From the NCBI GenBank assembly GCA_018698975.1, contig JABIPQ010000109.1, forward strand, positions 1 through 64,000: a stretch of DNA of 64,000 bases, given 5' to 3'. Below, piece by piece: positions 35,274 to 43,707 of the stretch. The number at the start of each line of letters is the position of its first letter. The first letter of the stretch is position 1. The notes under the pieces were generated by a model. That model ran no database searches, was not told where the DNA came from, and saw nothing but the letters and a program-made list of their open reading frames with translations. The stretch comes from Gammaproteobacteria bacterium. GTDB lineage: Bacteria; Pseudomonadota; Gammaproteobacteria; Pseudomonadales; Pseudohongiellaceae. The position numbers and the translations under genes were made by a program.

Positions 35274-35627
35274 ATGGCGCATAAAATAAATTGGTTTGAT
35301 ATTCCGGTTACAGACATGGAGCGAGCCGTTGGTTTTTATACCAATGTATTGGATTTGGGTATCGCGGAAGAATTTCCAGGGGTGTCGGTATTCTCCCATG
35401 AAGAAGATGAAGTGGCGGGTTGTCTATTTACCAGTGAGGATGCCAAGCCTTCTACCAACGGCATTCTTGTATATTTCAATGTCGACGGCCGACTGCAGGA
35501 AGCGGTGGATATGGTGGAAGATTTTGGCGGCAATATTGAACAGGGTGCCCACGAAATAGGCAATTTTGGCCAACGCGCATTGGTTATCGACAGTGAAGGC
35601 AATCGTATTGCCTTGCATTCGGTATAG
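35274..35627 (+). CDS. VOC (glyoxalase/bleomycin-resistance fold) family protein
   Basis: A 117-residue VOC-fold protein of two beta-alpha-beta-beta-beta units: KINWFDIPVTDMERAVGFYTNVLDLGI at the start and GILVYFNVDGRLQEAVDMVEDFGGNI, RALVIDSEGNRIALHSV at the end. Members include glyoxalases and resistance proteins; the substrate here is unknown. The ATG at 35274 has CAGGA about 8 bases upstream. It stands alone between the IS element and the hydrolase gene. Confidence 0.82.
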   Translation: MAHKINWFDIPVTDMERAVGFYTNVLDLGIAEEFPGVSVFSHEEDEVAGCLFTSEDAKPSTNGILVYFNVDGRLQEAVDMVEDFGGNIEQGAHEIGNFGQRALVIDSEGNRIALHSV

Positions 35628-35726
35628 AAAAACAAAAAAAGGATTGATATTTTTCAGCGAATGAACAGAATAAGACAAACATTCTAAAACAGACTCAATC
35701 CGGCACAAGCAGTATACATCAACCCA

Positions 35727-35755
35727 TAGGCCGGAAGAGTGCAGCGATGTCTGGC
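35727..35755 (+). repeat. Dispersed hairpin repeat
   Basis: Single copy with outer stem GCCGGA/TCTGGC (one G-T wobble) and loop GTGCAGC. It ends 47 bases before the dienelactone hydrolase start codon. It is the last copy of this family in the window. Confidence 0.8.
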
Positions 35756-35801
35756 AAAAACGACGCAAATAAAAATTAATCAAGTGATCAGGGAGAACCC
35801 C

Positions 35802-36716
35802 ATGTCCAACAAAGAAAGACGCACAGTCCCCCGCGAAGCAGTTCAGCTTTACGACGAGTTCATCCACGGCGAAATCGATCGCCGCTCTTTCCTCAATGGC
35901 CTGAAAAAGTTTGCCGTCGCCGGTCTGACGACCAGCGCCATTGCAGATGCACTGATGCCAGACTATGCCATGGGGCAGCAGGTCTCCCGCGATGATGAAC
36001 GTATCCGCGCCGAATATGTCCCCCTGCCTTCTCCTGAAGGACATGGATATATTCGAGGATATTTGGTACGACCCTTCAGCGCCGACAGCCGCTCTGCACA
36101 ATCAACCCCACTACCGGGTATTGTTGTGGTTCATGAAAACCGCGGCCTTAATCCCCACACCGAAGACGTAGCAAGACGCCTGGCACTACAAAATTTTATG
36201 ACCTTCGCACCAGACGTACTCACCTCGGTAGGTGGCTACCCCGGTGACGACTATCAAGGCGGACAATTGTTCAGTCAGCTCGATGGTGACAAACGTTTCG
36301 AAGATATAGTCGCCGCAGCCCTGTGGCTGAAAAATCGCGAGGATTGCACCGGCAAGATCGGTATTACCGGGTTCTGCTACGGTGGTGGCGTCTCCAATCA
36401 AATGGCCGTTCGCCTGGGTTCCGACCTTGCTGCAGCGGTGCCTTTCTATGGTGGTGCAGCACCCCTGGACCAGGTGTCAAACATCAAGGCAGCGATACAG
36501 GTTCAGCACGGTGGACTCGACGCACGCCTGGTCGGCGCATGGCCTGCCTACCAGCAAGCACTGGCAGCCGCCGGCGTTACCCATGAAGGACATATTCATG
36601 AGAATTCTGTGCACGGTTTCTTTAATGATGCCACTCCGGAACGCTACAACGAAGTGGAAGCGACGCTAGCCTGGGAGCAGATGGTGGGATGGTTTAATAC
36701 TCACCTCAGGGCTTAA
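35802..36716 (+). CDS. Exported dienelactone hydrolase family protein
   Basis: A 304-residue alpha/beta hydrolase. The N terminus carries a twin-arginine-type signal (DRRSFLNGLKKFAVAGLTTSAIA, about 30-53), so export in folded form is likely. The catalytic triad of the dienelactone hydrolase family is visible: Cys in GITGFCYGGGVSNQ, Asp in HGGLDARL and His in NSVHGFFND. Related proteins hydrolyse lactones or esters; the substrate is unknown. GGGAG precedes the ATG at 35802. The DUF6152-like gene follows after 5 bases, so co-transcription is likely. Confidence 0.86.
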   Translation: MSNKERRTVPREAVQLYDEFIHGEIDRRSFLNGLKKFAVAGLTTSAIADALMPDYAMGQQVSRDDERIRAEYVPLPSPEGHGYIRGYLVRPFSADSRSAQSTPLPGIVVVHENRGLNPHTEDVARRLALQNFMTFAPDVLTSVGGYPGDDYQGGQLFSQLDGDKRFEDIVAAALWLKNREDCTGKIGITGFCYGGGVSNQMAVRLGSDLAAAVPFYGGAAPLDQVSNIKAAIQVQHGGLDARLVGAWPAYQQALAAAGVTHEGHIHENSVHGFFNDATPERYNEVEATLAWEQMVGWFNTHLRA

Positions 36717-36721
36717 GAAAA

Positions 36722-37864
36722 ATGAACAGGGTGAATATCACAGCCATGGCGTGTGGGCTGGCCTTCTTTGCTGTCGCGCCCCTTTCGGCGCTGGCGCACC
36801 ATGGTTTTGGTCGTTTCGATCCGAATACGGAGATTCAACTGGAAGGCACCCTCACCAAGCTCGAATTTGTGAATCCCCATTCCTATGTCTATTTTGAAGC
36901 AGTTGAGCCTGATGGAAGTGTCCGGGAAATGGGCTGTGAGATGCGTGCCGCCACCGTGCTGCGCCGTTCAGGCTGGTCGCCCGAACTCTTTATCAAGGGG
37001 GCGCACATCGTCGTTTCTGGCAATCCACATCGCGACGATCCCTCATCCTGTTATGTAGAAACATTGGCCATCGGCGCGGCGCCGATGCTTGAACGTTACC
37101 AGCAGCTGAATGAAGATGACTCGGCAGCGCAAGCAGTGCATGACTTACGTTTGTCCGATGGCACACCCAATATCTTTGGTGACTGGGCGCAGGAGCAATA
37201 CCTGATGGCCCAGCCAAAGGTAGTGGGTGCACGCGGTGTGCTGGTACCAAAAAGCATGGTGGCAGGGGTCGAGTCTGGCGAGATTAATCCCTCGGACGCA
37301 CCGAATGCCGGCTGGGGTGCCCGGCCCGTGACGTTGACCACAGCGGGTGAAGCGGCAGCAGACGTGTTGCGTAACCAGCCCCCGGAAGAAAACCCGCGCA
37401 TGACTTGCCAGATTACCAGCATCCTTTTCGACTGGGTTTTTGACGGTCCCATCAATCGCATAAGCCGGGAAGAAGACCGGATAATCATGGCATATGGCCG
37501 CGACCTGACCCGCACCATCCATATGGCCCTGGCAGAGCATCCCGGCAATATTGCAGCTAGCCGTGGCGGCCATTCAATCGGCCACTGGCAAGGCGACACC
37601 CTTATTGTCGATAGCATTGGCTTTCTGCCGGGCAGACTTGTCGGCAATGTTCCGCACAGTGATGGGCTGCATATCGTTGAACGTTTTTCTCTCGACACTG
37701 CCAGCATGGCATTGAAACGTGAATACACTGCTGAAGATCCCGTTTATTTTGAGGATCAGTACAAGGGAGCGGATATCGTGATGTTGGCAGATGCACCGTT
37801 TGCTGTTGATCAGTGCAAAGAGCTTGCCTACGAGTACACCACCGGGGCGGAAGAAAGAGAATAA
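36722..37864 (+). CDS. Exported two-module DUF6152-like protein (fused form)
   Basis: A 380-residue protein with a signal peptide (about 1-25, ending LSALA) and the mature start HHGFGRFDPN. The first module (about 26-120) has the 'HH-x-F...G-x-L-T-x-x-E-x-x-NPHSY' pattern of DUF6152. The second (about 150-380) has GGHSIGHWQGDTLIVDS, then IVERFSLD and YTAEDPVYFEDQYKG, which recur in four neighbours of this window. Function is unknown. It sits between the dienelactone hydrolase and a GST, in what looks like one operon. Confidence 0.72.
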   Translation: MNRVNITAMACGLAFFAVAPLSALAHHGFGRFDPNTEIQLEGTLTKLEFVNPHSYVYFEAVEPDGSVREMGCEMRAATVLRRSGWSPELFIKGAHIVVSGNPHRDDPSSCYVETLAIGAAPMLERYQQLNEDDSAAQAVHDLRLSDGTPNIFGDWAQEQYLMAQPKVVGARGVLVPKSMVAGVESGEINPSDAPNAGWGARPVTLTTAGEAAADVLRNQPPEENPRMTCQITSILFDWVFDGPINRISREEDRIIMAYGRDLTRTIHMALAEHPGNIAASRGGHSIGHWQGDTLIVDSIGFLPGRLVGNVPHSDGLHIVERFSLDTASMALKREYTAEDPVYFEDQYKGADIVMLADAPFAVDQCKELAYEYTTGAEERE

Positions 37865-37884
37865 TTAAATTAAGAGAGTAAGGG

Positions 37885-38508
37885 ATGATTTTTTTCTATG
37901 CACCAAAAGCCTGTTCATTTGCCTCCCATCTTGCCCTGGAGCATGTGGGGGCAAAGTATGAAGCGCATCGCCTGGATTTTTCCAAAAACCAGCAAAGAGA
38001 AGATGAATACCTGAACATGAACCCTAAAGGCCGGGTGCCTGCACTGCTGACTGACCAGGGGCTCATTACGGAAAACATCGCCATTCTGGCATTTATTGCA
38101 CAAAGCTATCCGGAAGCGAAATTGGCTCCGGTAGATGACCCATTCCAGTTTTCCCGGGTGCAGGCCTTTAATAGTTATTTGTCCTCGACAGTGCATGTGG
38201 CGCATGCTCATAACTATAGAGGTTATCGCTGGGTCAATGCAGACGATACCCACTCGATAGAAGCGATGAAGGCAAAAGTACCCGCCACTATGACAGAGTG
38301 CTTTCAAATAATTGAAGACACTATGATTGAGGGGCCCTGGGTGATGGGGGAGAACTACACTATTTGTGATATGTATTTATTTACTATTTGCCAATGGCTG
38401 GAAGGCGACGGGGTTGATATTAATCTGTTTCCTAAAGTGGCTAATCATTTTCAGCGTATGAATGAAGATGCTGTAGTACAACGGGTTAAGGCGAAGGAAC
38501 TTGTGTAA
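37885..38508 (+). CDS. Glutathione S-transferase family protein
   Basis: A 207-residue protein with a thioredoxin-like N domain (MIFFYAPKACSFASHLALEHVG; the Cys at residue 10 is as in beta-class GSTs; NPKGRVPALLTDQGLITENIAILAFIA contains the cis-Pro and Glu/Asn glutathione site) and a helical C domain (GPWVMGENYTICDMYLFTICQWL). It should conjugate or reduce substrates with glutathione. It follows the DUF6152-like gene by 20 bases. Confidence 0.88.
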   Translation: MIFFYAPKACSFASHLALEHVGAKYEAHRLDFSKNQQREDEYLNMNPKGRVPALLTDQGLITENIAILAFIAQSYPEAKLAPVDDPFQFSRVQAFNSYLSSTVHVAHAHNYRGYRWVNADDTHSIEAMKAKVPATMTECFQIIEDTMIEGPWVMGENYTICDMYLFTICQWLEGDGVDINLFPKVANHFQRMNEDAVVQRVKAKELV

Positions 38509-38866
38509 TCAAGTAAGTAAAACTTTGTTTGTCCCTGAGTATTTAATTGACCAATCGTTTGGATGTGAAATTAGTCATTCGGTAAGGAATGAGTTGTGAA
38601 ACTTGAAAAGTGGGCCCTCATTGCAGAGGTTTTAGGTGGTGTTGCTATTCTGATATCACTGGTGGTCCGGTTGTTTTTATTTGCTACCTGGAATTTGCTT
38701 TTATATTTACTCGAGGAGTTTAGCATAGGAATGAAAGGGGTCGGAATGAAAGGGGTAAGAGTAACTTGATTCCGGCATTACTTTTATACTTTTCCGATTT
38801 CCTGTAAGAATCAAAGGGGTCAGAGCCATTTGATTATCAAACCTAATAGCGCTTGAATATCGTCGT
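38509..38866. other. Intergenic region with gene remnant and GGGGTCAGA-like motifs
   Basis: Holds a 57-codon remnant (described separately) and three short repeats of the type AAAGGGGTCRGA at about 38736, 38751 and 38813. These belong to the family that forms full inverted repeats at 39217, 45505, 47086 and 49182. Confidence 0.6.
38596..38769 (+). pseudogene. Remnant of a small membrane protein gene (57 codons, GTG start)
   Basis: The frame begins KLEKWALIAEVLGGVAILISLVV, which looks like the N terminus of a widespread family of 150-250-residue proteins that open with 'WALIAEI.GG.AI..SL..L..QI'. After about 25 residues the similarity is lost (RLFLFATWNLLLYLLEE) and the frame ends inside GGGGT-type repeats. 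I read it as a truncated copy. A true 57-residue membrane peptide cannot be excluded. Confidence 0.35.
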
Positions 38867-39184
38867 TTAACCCTGCAGTAATTTCAGCGCGTTCTGCAGT
38901 TCCTGCAAACCTGAAGGGCGCACAACACGACCCACTTCCTTGCCCTCCAATAATAAAATCAGTGTCGGCCATAATTTGACTCTATAGCTGCGGCCTAGTC
39001 GCTTGCCCTTGCCATCTTGTACGCGGATGTGGGCAATGGTACTGGAGGCCATTGCTTCGCTAATCAATGGGGCCGCCGCCTGGCAGATACCACAGCTGTT
39101 GCTGCCGAACTCCAGAATCAAAGGGCCTGGCGTAGCATCGAGGGTATCGCGTTCGTGAGCAGTGTCGGAATAAGGTACTAACAT
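38867..39184 (-). CDS. Thioredoxin-like protein with CGIC active site
   Basis: A 105-residue thioredoxin-fold protein. The active-site motif is CGIC in EFGSNSCGICQAAAP (about 31-34), in place of CGPC. The cis-proline is in KLWPTLILLLEGKEVGRVVRPSG. The segment between them, IRVQDGKGKRLGRSYRVKL, matches the family. No signal peptide is present, so it should be cytoplasmic. The partner is unknown. Confidence 0.85.
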   Translation of the reverse strand: MLVPYSDTAHERDTLDATPGPLILEFGSNSCGICQAAAPLISEAMASSTIAHIRVQDGKGKRLGRSYRVKLWPTLILLLEGKEVGRVVRPSGLQELQNALKLLQG

Positions 39185-39216
39185 GGAAGCCTCACTATAT
39201 TTACAAAGATATTTAA

Positions 39217-39283
39217 GGTCAGAGTAAAGACCATTTCTCGATTTACATTTACTTGTTAGTGAATCGTAAATTTTACTCTGACC
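39217..39283. repeat. GGTCAGAGTAAA inverted repeat
   Basis: GGTCAGAGTAAA (39217-39228) is mirrored by TTTACTCTGACC (39272-39283), with a 43-base A/T-rich centre. It lies between the start of the thioredoxin-like gene and the hemerythrin-like gene. Confidence 0.85.
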
Positions 39284-39348
39284 CCAAATATTTATCCTGG
39301 CTTTGATACAATCGATAGCACAATACGCTTAGCCTTGGAAAATCACAT

Positions 39349-39906
39349 TTGAGCCTGGATCTTGACCACCGCAAACAATGGCCGGATGAACTTCAGGTCT
39401 TATTGAAAAAATTCCCGCGCAACAGCTGGAAGAAACAATCTTCTTCTCTGTCCCGGTTCTGGCTCGATAAACACGATGAGTTTCGTTATCAGGCCCGGTT
39501 ACTGAATGACATTACTCTCAAGTATCGCGAGCAGAAGGTGGATGGGCCTGAATTTGTTAAACGACTGGGCCCACCTCTGCAGATGTTCCTGTCCCACTTG
39601 CACGGTCATCATTCCATCGAAGATGATCATTATTTCCCCAGATTCAAGGCTTCCGACAAGCGTCTGGCACCAGGGTTTGATGTGTTGGAGACGGATCACT
39701 ATTTATTGCACGAGGGCATGAGTGAGATCACTGAAACGTTCAATGCTTTTGCTGAAAGTATTCGTTCTTCTAAAAAAAACAGTGTTCATCAACGCGCCGG
39801 GGATCGCTACCTGGCCAGCGCTGATTTGTTTTTTAAGCGCATGCTGCAGCATCTGGCAGATGAAGAAGATTTGATTATTCCCCTGATGCTGGAGCAGGGG
39901 CAGTAA
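39349..39906 (+). CDS. Hemerythrin (HHE) domain protein
   Basis: A 185-residue four-helix protein. Candidate iron ligands are H in SRFWLDKHDEFR, H and E in LSHLHGHHSIEDDHYFPRF, H in LETDHYLLHEGM and H plus D/E in MLQHLADEEDLIIPLML. This is the HHE hemerythrin pattern, implying binding of O2, NO or iron. The start codon is TTG at 39349. No operon partner is seen, since repeats and divergent or convergent genes lie on both sides. Confidence 0.82.
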   Translation: MSLDLDHRKQWPDELQVLLKKFPRNSWKKQSSSLSRFWLDKHDEFRYQARLLNDITLKYREQKVDGPEFVKRLGPPLQMFLSHLHGHHSIEDDHYFPRFKASDKRLAPGFDVLETDHYLLHEGMSEITETFNAFAESIRSSKKNSVHQRAGDRYLASADLFFKRMLQHLADEEDLIIPLMLEQGQ

Positions 39907-39945
39907 AATTAATAATCAAAGACCTCAGTGGCAATTGATTAATCT

Positions 39946-41013
39946 CTATTCATTAATCCGTTCGAAAACCCAGCGCCCGGAAACCTGTACTTCCTGAACG
40001 GAAGGGGCCATGCCGGGGTTATCGTTATTGAAGATATACGGCTGACTCCAGGTACAAGAGGCGCAGATAAACGAGTTCTCTGATTGTGGGATGAGCTCTT
40101 CTCTGGCCTCGCCATTTCTGCTGAGAAACAATGCACCATCTTCCAGCGTGACGACCACCGTGGTCAGGTATTCTAGCCAGATTCCCTCATAGGTGCCGAC
40201 ATAGCGAGCGAGAATATCCGAGTCCAGATCAATCGCTGATGCCCTGGCATCGGCTACCTTGTCGCCTGTCCAGTGTTTGACGCCGCCTTCGGTGGCTTCG
40301 TTGCAGACGATTTCCAGAATCACATCGTCTGCGGCCAATACCATGTCGACAACGGTATGCAGGGGTTCATCAAAGGTGTCGGGATCATCAAAAGTGATGT
40401 CCACTTCCATATGCCCGAAATCCATCCGCCGGTAGCGTTCAGTGACGCGAAGCTTTTCCGTATGCTCAAGCCCCCAGGCATGCATCCAGGTCTTGTTGTT
40501 ATAGCCGTTACTTTCTACTACCAGGGTATCACCCTCCCAGCGACCTACTGAATAGCCCATCCAGATTGGTAACGGATCGGCTTCAAGTTCACGGCCGTCG
40601 GTGAACACCTGACGCGAAGTCAGGTCGCCATAGATCATTGCGACCACCGATGGACTCTGGACTATTTGCCTGAGACTGCCGCCGCCTGAGGGACCACCGG
40701 TAATGAAGGCGGGCCCGCCTGGCATGCACTGCATCTGGGGGCCGTCGCGATAGTAATTGCGCTCGTGAGTAGCCATGGTTTCACGTGCCCACGCTTGTAC
40801 TTTCGAGTCGTCATTCAAGTCACCTCGTACCTGGCCCGCGCGCCACAGGCCGGTCAGTTCAGGACGACCAGCAGCAGTGCGTGGCAGGGGGGCAAATAGA
40901 TCCGGCGAACCATCAGCATTACGCGGAATACCGGGCGTTGGCACTCCAAGCCACTGGGCAGCCAGAAGGGTAGAGAATGTCAGGAGTACAAGGGCTGAAA
41001 ATAATTGTTTCAT
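39946..41013 (-). CDS. Exported protein, second module of DUF6152-like family (split form)
   Basis: A 355-residue exported protein (signal about 1-19). It lacks the HH...NPH module but has the second module: MGYSVGRWEGDTLVVESNGYNNKTW, LRVTERYRRMDFGHMEVDITFDDPDTF, and an N-terminal stretch DLTGLWRAGQ typical of these proteins. The C-terminal 90 residues (YVGTYEGIWLEYLTTVVV...) are an extra beta-rich domain. It follows, 49 bases later on the same strand, the gene for the HH...NPH module alone (41063-41488), so the pair corresponds to the fused proteins elsewhere in the window. Confidence 0.7.
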   Translation of the reverse strand: MKQLFSALVLLTFSTLLAAQWLGVPTPGIPRNADGSPDLFAPLPRTAAGRPELTGLWRAGQVRGDLNDDSKVQAWARETMATHERNYYRDGPQMQCMPGGPAFITGGPSGGGSLRQIVQSPSVVAMIYGDLTSRQVFTDGRELEADPLPIWMGYSVGRWEGDTLVVESNGYNNKTWMHAWGLEHTEKLRVTERYRRMDFGHMEVDITFDDPDTFDEPLHTVVDMVLAADDVILEIVCNEATEGGVKHWTGDKVADARASAIDLDSDILARYVGTYEGIWLEYLTTVVVTLEDGALFLSRNGEAREELIPQSENSFICASCTWSQPYIFNNDNPGMAPSVQEVQVSGRWVFERINE

Positions 41014-41062
41014 TGGGTCTTCCTTCTAATTATTGGCGGGCAGTGTTCGCACTTTTTTATAA

Positions 41063-41488
41063 CTACAGCGGCGTTCGACTGCGCTCCCGGCCTTCTCTGC
41101 CACTGCGTGCAACACTTTCCCAGAGTAGCTCGCCAGTGTCAGTAATCGTCACTGAGGCCCCGTTGGCTGTGTTGGTACCGTTTCTTGCGCCATATCCCAG
41201 GACGCTCAATACTTCGCCTACCTGTACTTTGTTTCGTCCCCAACCTAGGCGCAGTAAATCGTTAATACCGACCAGCTCGACTGCCCATTCCTGAATATTT
41301 TCATCGTCGTCTGTCACTTCCATAAAGATCCAGGCATGGGGGTTGGTCCATTCCAGTCTCGTCACAGGACCGGTTAAAGTCACTGGCTTATTGATATCGA
41401 ATTCGGAAGCGAAGGCGTGATGGGGTGCAGCAGGGGCGGCCATTAGCAAACAGGCCATACTGATACAAGTCAGGAACAGAGATTTCAT
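41063..41488 (-). CDS. DUF6152-like small exported protein (first module alone)
   Basis: A 141-residue protein with a signal peptide (about 1-22) and the mature start HHAFASEFDINKPVTLTGPVTRLEWTNPHAWIFMEVTD, the DUF6152 pattern, with VGEVLSVLGYGARNGTNTA near the end. The function of the family is unknown. The conserved His pair directly after the signal cleavage site could bind metal (inference). It is upstream of, and likely co-transcribed with, the gene at 39946-41013. Confidence 0.75.
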   Translation of the reverse strand: MKSLFLTCISMACLLMAAPAAPHHAFASEFDINKPVTLTGPVTRLEWTNPHAWIFMEVTDDDENIQEWAVELVGINDLLRLGWGRNKVQVGEVLSVLGYGARNGTNTANGASVTITDTGELLWESVARSGREGRERSRTPL

Positions 41489-41674
41489 AGTTGGTATATC
41501 CTCTACGTATGTATGGAAAGCATAATCTCCTTCTCCCGGCTAGTCGAGTCTGGGATCAAAGTGATGATTCAAAAGAGGTATAGCTATTTGATTTTTTATA
41601 CTGATTATTTAAAATCAAGGAAATCGGAAACAGATCGCATTTCCCCATTAATCAATTTTTTTATTGCTCGCTTT

Positions 41675-42337
41675 TCCATGAAAAATATAAGCTCTGATAT
41701 ATCAAATTCATCCATGATTAATATTGTTTGGTATGTATCTATATCACTGGTGTTATCGTTGATGATCAGCTTCGCTGTGGCTGCTGAACAGGCGCCTGAA
41801 CCATTCATAGAAGCATCCATAGAACCGATAGAACTAGCGGCAGACGAGCAAGCCACACAAACGCAAGCTGCTCGCGAAAGACCTATTGAAGAAATATCTG
41901 TAGTTGGCGAACGCTCAGCCCTGTTCTTGCTTGAAGAGATTAAAAACGCTGAAGTGTTGATGTACGATATTTTTAACGACCTCAACAGTACTGATGATTT
42001 TGATGTTAATTGCCGTAATGTTACACATACAGGTACGCTGATTCCAGAATGGGAATGTGATTCAGGTTTCATGACCCGTGAGCGTTTTCAGAATACACAG
42101 GATTTTTTGCAGTTTGGATTTATGCCAAAGTCCGATGAAGAGATGTATTGGGAAAATCGGGAAAAAGTGGCAGCGCTAAATGCCGAGATGCTGAGTCTGG
42201 CCAAAGAAAATCCAGGGCTGGCCGAGGCCATGCTGGATCTGAATGCGAAAAGGCAAAGACTGGAAGAAATTGAAAGCAGGAAGCGGGAAAAAACGAAAGG
42301 CTTTTTCAGCCGGCTGCTGGGTAAAGATTCGGATTAA
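41675..42337 (+). CDS. Exported protein of unknown function
   Basis: About 220 residues if begun at ATG 41675; ATG 41714, giving a cleaner signal peptide (MINIVWYVSISLVLSLMISFAVAAEQ), is equally possible. Neither has a good ribosome site. The middle contains EEISVVGERSALFLLEEIKNAEVLMYDIFNDLNSTDDFDVNCRN, with two cysteines before and after TGTLIPEWEC, a pattern I recall from uncharacterised gammaproteobacterial proteins. The C terminus is a charged helix, probably a coiled coil. Upstream codons to 41513 look non-coding. Confidence 0.6.
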   Translation, partial: SMKNISSDISNSSMINIVWYVSISLVLSLMISFAVAAEQAPEPFIEASIEPIELAADEQATQTQAARERPIEEISVVGERSALFLLEEIKNAEVLMYDIFNDLNSTDDFDVNCRNVTHTGTLIPEWECDSGFMTRERFQNTQDFLQFGFMPKSDEEMYWENREKVAALNAEMLSLAKENPGLAEAMLDLNAKRQRLEEIESRKREKTKGFFSRLLGKDSD

Positions 42338-42338
42338 T

Positions 42339-43676
42339 TCAAAACAACAGTGAGGCGATAAAAACCAGAACAGCCGCACTAGTTCCTACCACCAGCGTTC
42401 CCAGTGTATAGACCCGATAGCCGGTTTTAACATCAATGCCGGAAAACTGGGTCATGACCCAGAAACCACTGTCATTGGCATGGGACACGACCAGGGCACC
42501 GGCACCGATGGCGGCCACTACCAGTGCCTTGTCCATTTCGGTAGTAAAGCCCATAGCCACCAGCAATGGTGCAACAATGGAAGCGGTGGTTATCAAGGCG
42601 ACAGTGGACGATCCTTGTGCTGTCTTTATCGCTGCGCACAGGAAAAATGGCAGCCAGATGCCGAGCTTGGCCCCTGATAAGGAGTCAGCCAGGGTATCTG
42701 CAATGCCGCTGTTTTGCAGGATGGCGCCAAAAATACCTCCCGCACCGGTAATCAAAATAATATTGGACGCATCCGCCAGAGCCTTGCCCACCCATCCGGT
42801 AGTGGCCAGCATTTCCTTGTCCCATTTTTTGGGCAAAAGGAAAGCGAACAACATGCCTATCATCAAGGCAATGATCGGGGAACCGATGAACGAAAAAAAC
42901 TTTACCAGACCAGAGGGCTCAAGACCTTCAGTCAGAGAAAATTCCATAATGGATTTTCCTACAATGAGCAAAATGGGGATCAGTATCGGCAAGAACGATT
43001 TGAAGGCACTGGGCGCCTGCTTCATTTTTTCTGCAATAAGCTCGTCGGTGATTTCCGGGTTCGGATCAATATAGATTCTGGAGGCAATTTTTTTACAATA
43101 GACAATGGCAATGATCAGGGACAACATTCCGATCACCAGACCGACCATCATGACCAGTCCCACATCGGCACCGATGATGCCCGCGGCCGCTATGGGTCCA
43201 GGCGTGGGTGGAACCAGCACATGAGTAATCAACAGCCCCAGGAATAAAGCAGTAGAAGTTCCCACGATGGAAAGTCCTGCGGCCTTGGTTAAGCTTTTGT
43301 TCAAGGGGTTCAGGATGATGAAGCCACTGTCGGCAAACACCGGAATAGAAACGATAAAGCCAACGATGCCCATTGCCTCATGGACACGTTTTTTACCGAT
43401 GATGCGCAGCACCACGTCGGCTAATTTGTAGGCGCCCCCGGAATGCTCCAGGAAGGCCCCGATAATGACGCCCAGTACAATCACAATGCCGATATTACCC
43501 AGGGTTCTGCCAAAGCCGTCATTGACCTGATTAACAATAGTGTCCAGAGCCATGCCGGAAAAGAGGGCGAAAAACAGGGCCGCTGCCAGCAGGGCCAAAA
43601 AAGGATGCACTTTCCATTTTACGGTCAGTAAAATGATAAGCAGGACACTCAATAACAGTAAGACAATATTAATCAT
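42339..43676 (-). CDS. GntP-family permease, second copy
   Basis: A 445-residue membrane protein with about 12 helices. It has GFGRTLGNIGIVIVLGVIIGAFLEHSGGA, FADSGFIILNPLNKSL, HVLVPPTPGPIAAAGIIGADVG and AAIKTAQGSSTVALITTASIVAPLL, close to the gluconate transporters GntT/GntU. Its sequence is clearly different from the permease at 32427, so this is not a recent duplicate. The stop lies 1 base from the convergent gene at 41675. Confidence 0.92.
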   Translation of the reverse strand: MINIVLLLLSVLLIILLTVKWKVHPFLALLAAALFFALFSGMALDTIVNQVNDGFGRTLGNIGIVIVLGVIIGAFLEHSGGAYKLADVVLRIIGKKRVHEAMGIVGFIVSIPVFADSGFIILNPLNKSLTKAAGLSIVGTSTALFLGLLITHVLVPPTPGPIAAAGIIGADVGLVMMVGLVIGMLSLIIAIVYCKKIASRIYIDPNPEITDELIAEKMKQAPSAFKSFLPILIPILLIVGKSIMEFSLTEGLEPSGLVKFFSFIGSPIIALMIGMLFAFLLPKKWDKEMLATTGWVGKALADASNIILITGAGGIFGAILQNSGIADTLADSLSGAKLGIWLPFFLCAAIKTAQGSSTVALITTASIVAPLLVAMGFTTEMDKALVVAAIGAGALVVSHANDSGFWVMTQFSGIDVKTGYRVYTLGTLVVGTSAAVLVFIASLLF

Positions 43677-43686
43677 GGTTTAAATA

Positions 43687-43705
43687 AATGGGGGTCAGAG
43701 TCATA
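43687..43705. repeat. Single GGGGTCAGAGT half-repeat
   Basis: AATGGGGGTCAGAGTCAT at the 3' side of the hopJ-like gene and 10 bases from the GntP start. It matches one arm of the inverted repeats at 39217 and 45505, but no second arm is close. Confidence 0.5.
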
Positions 43706-43707
43706 TT

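Noticed and set aside
41513..41674. N-terminal extension of the gene at 41675
   Set aside because: The extra 54 codons lack a ribosome site and precede a normal signal peptide, so they are probably untranslated.
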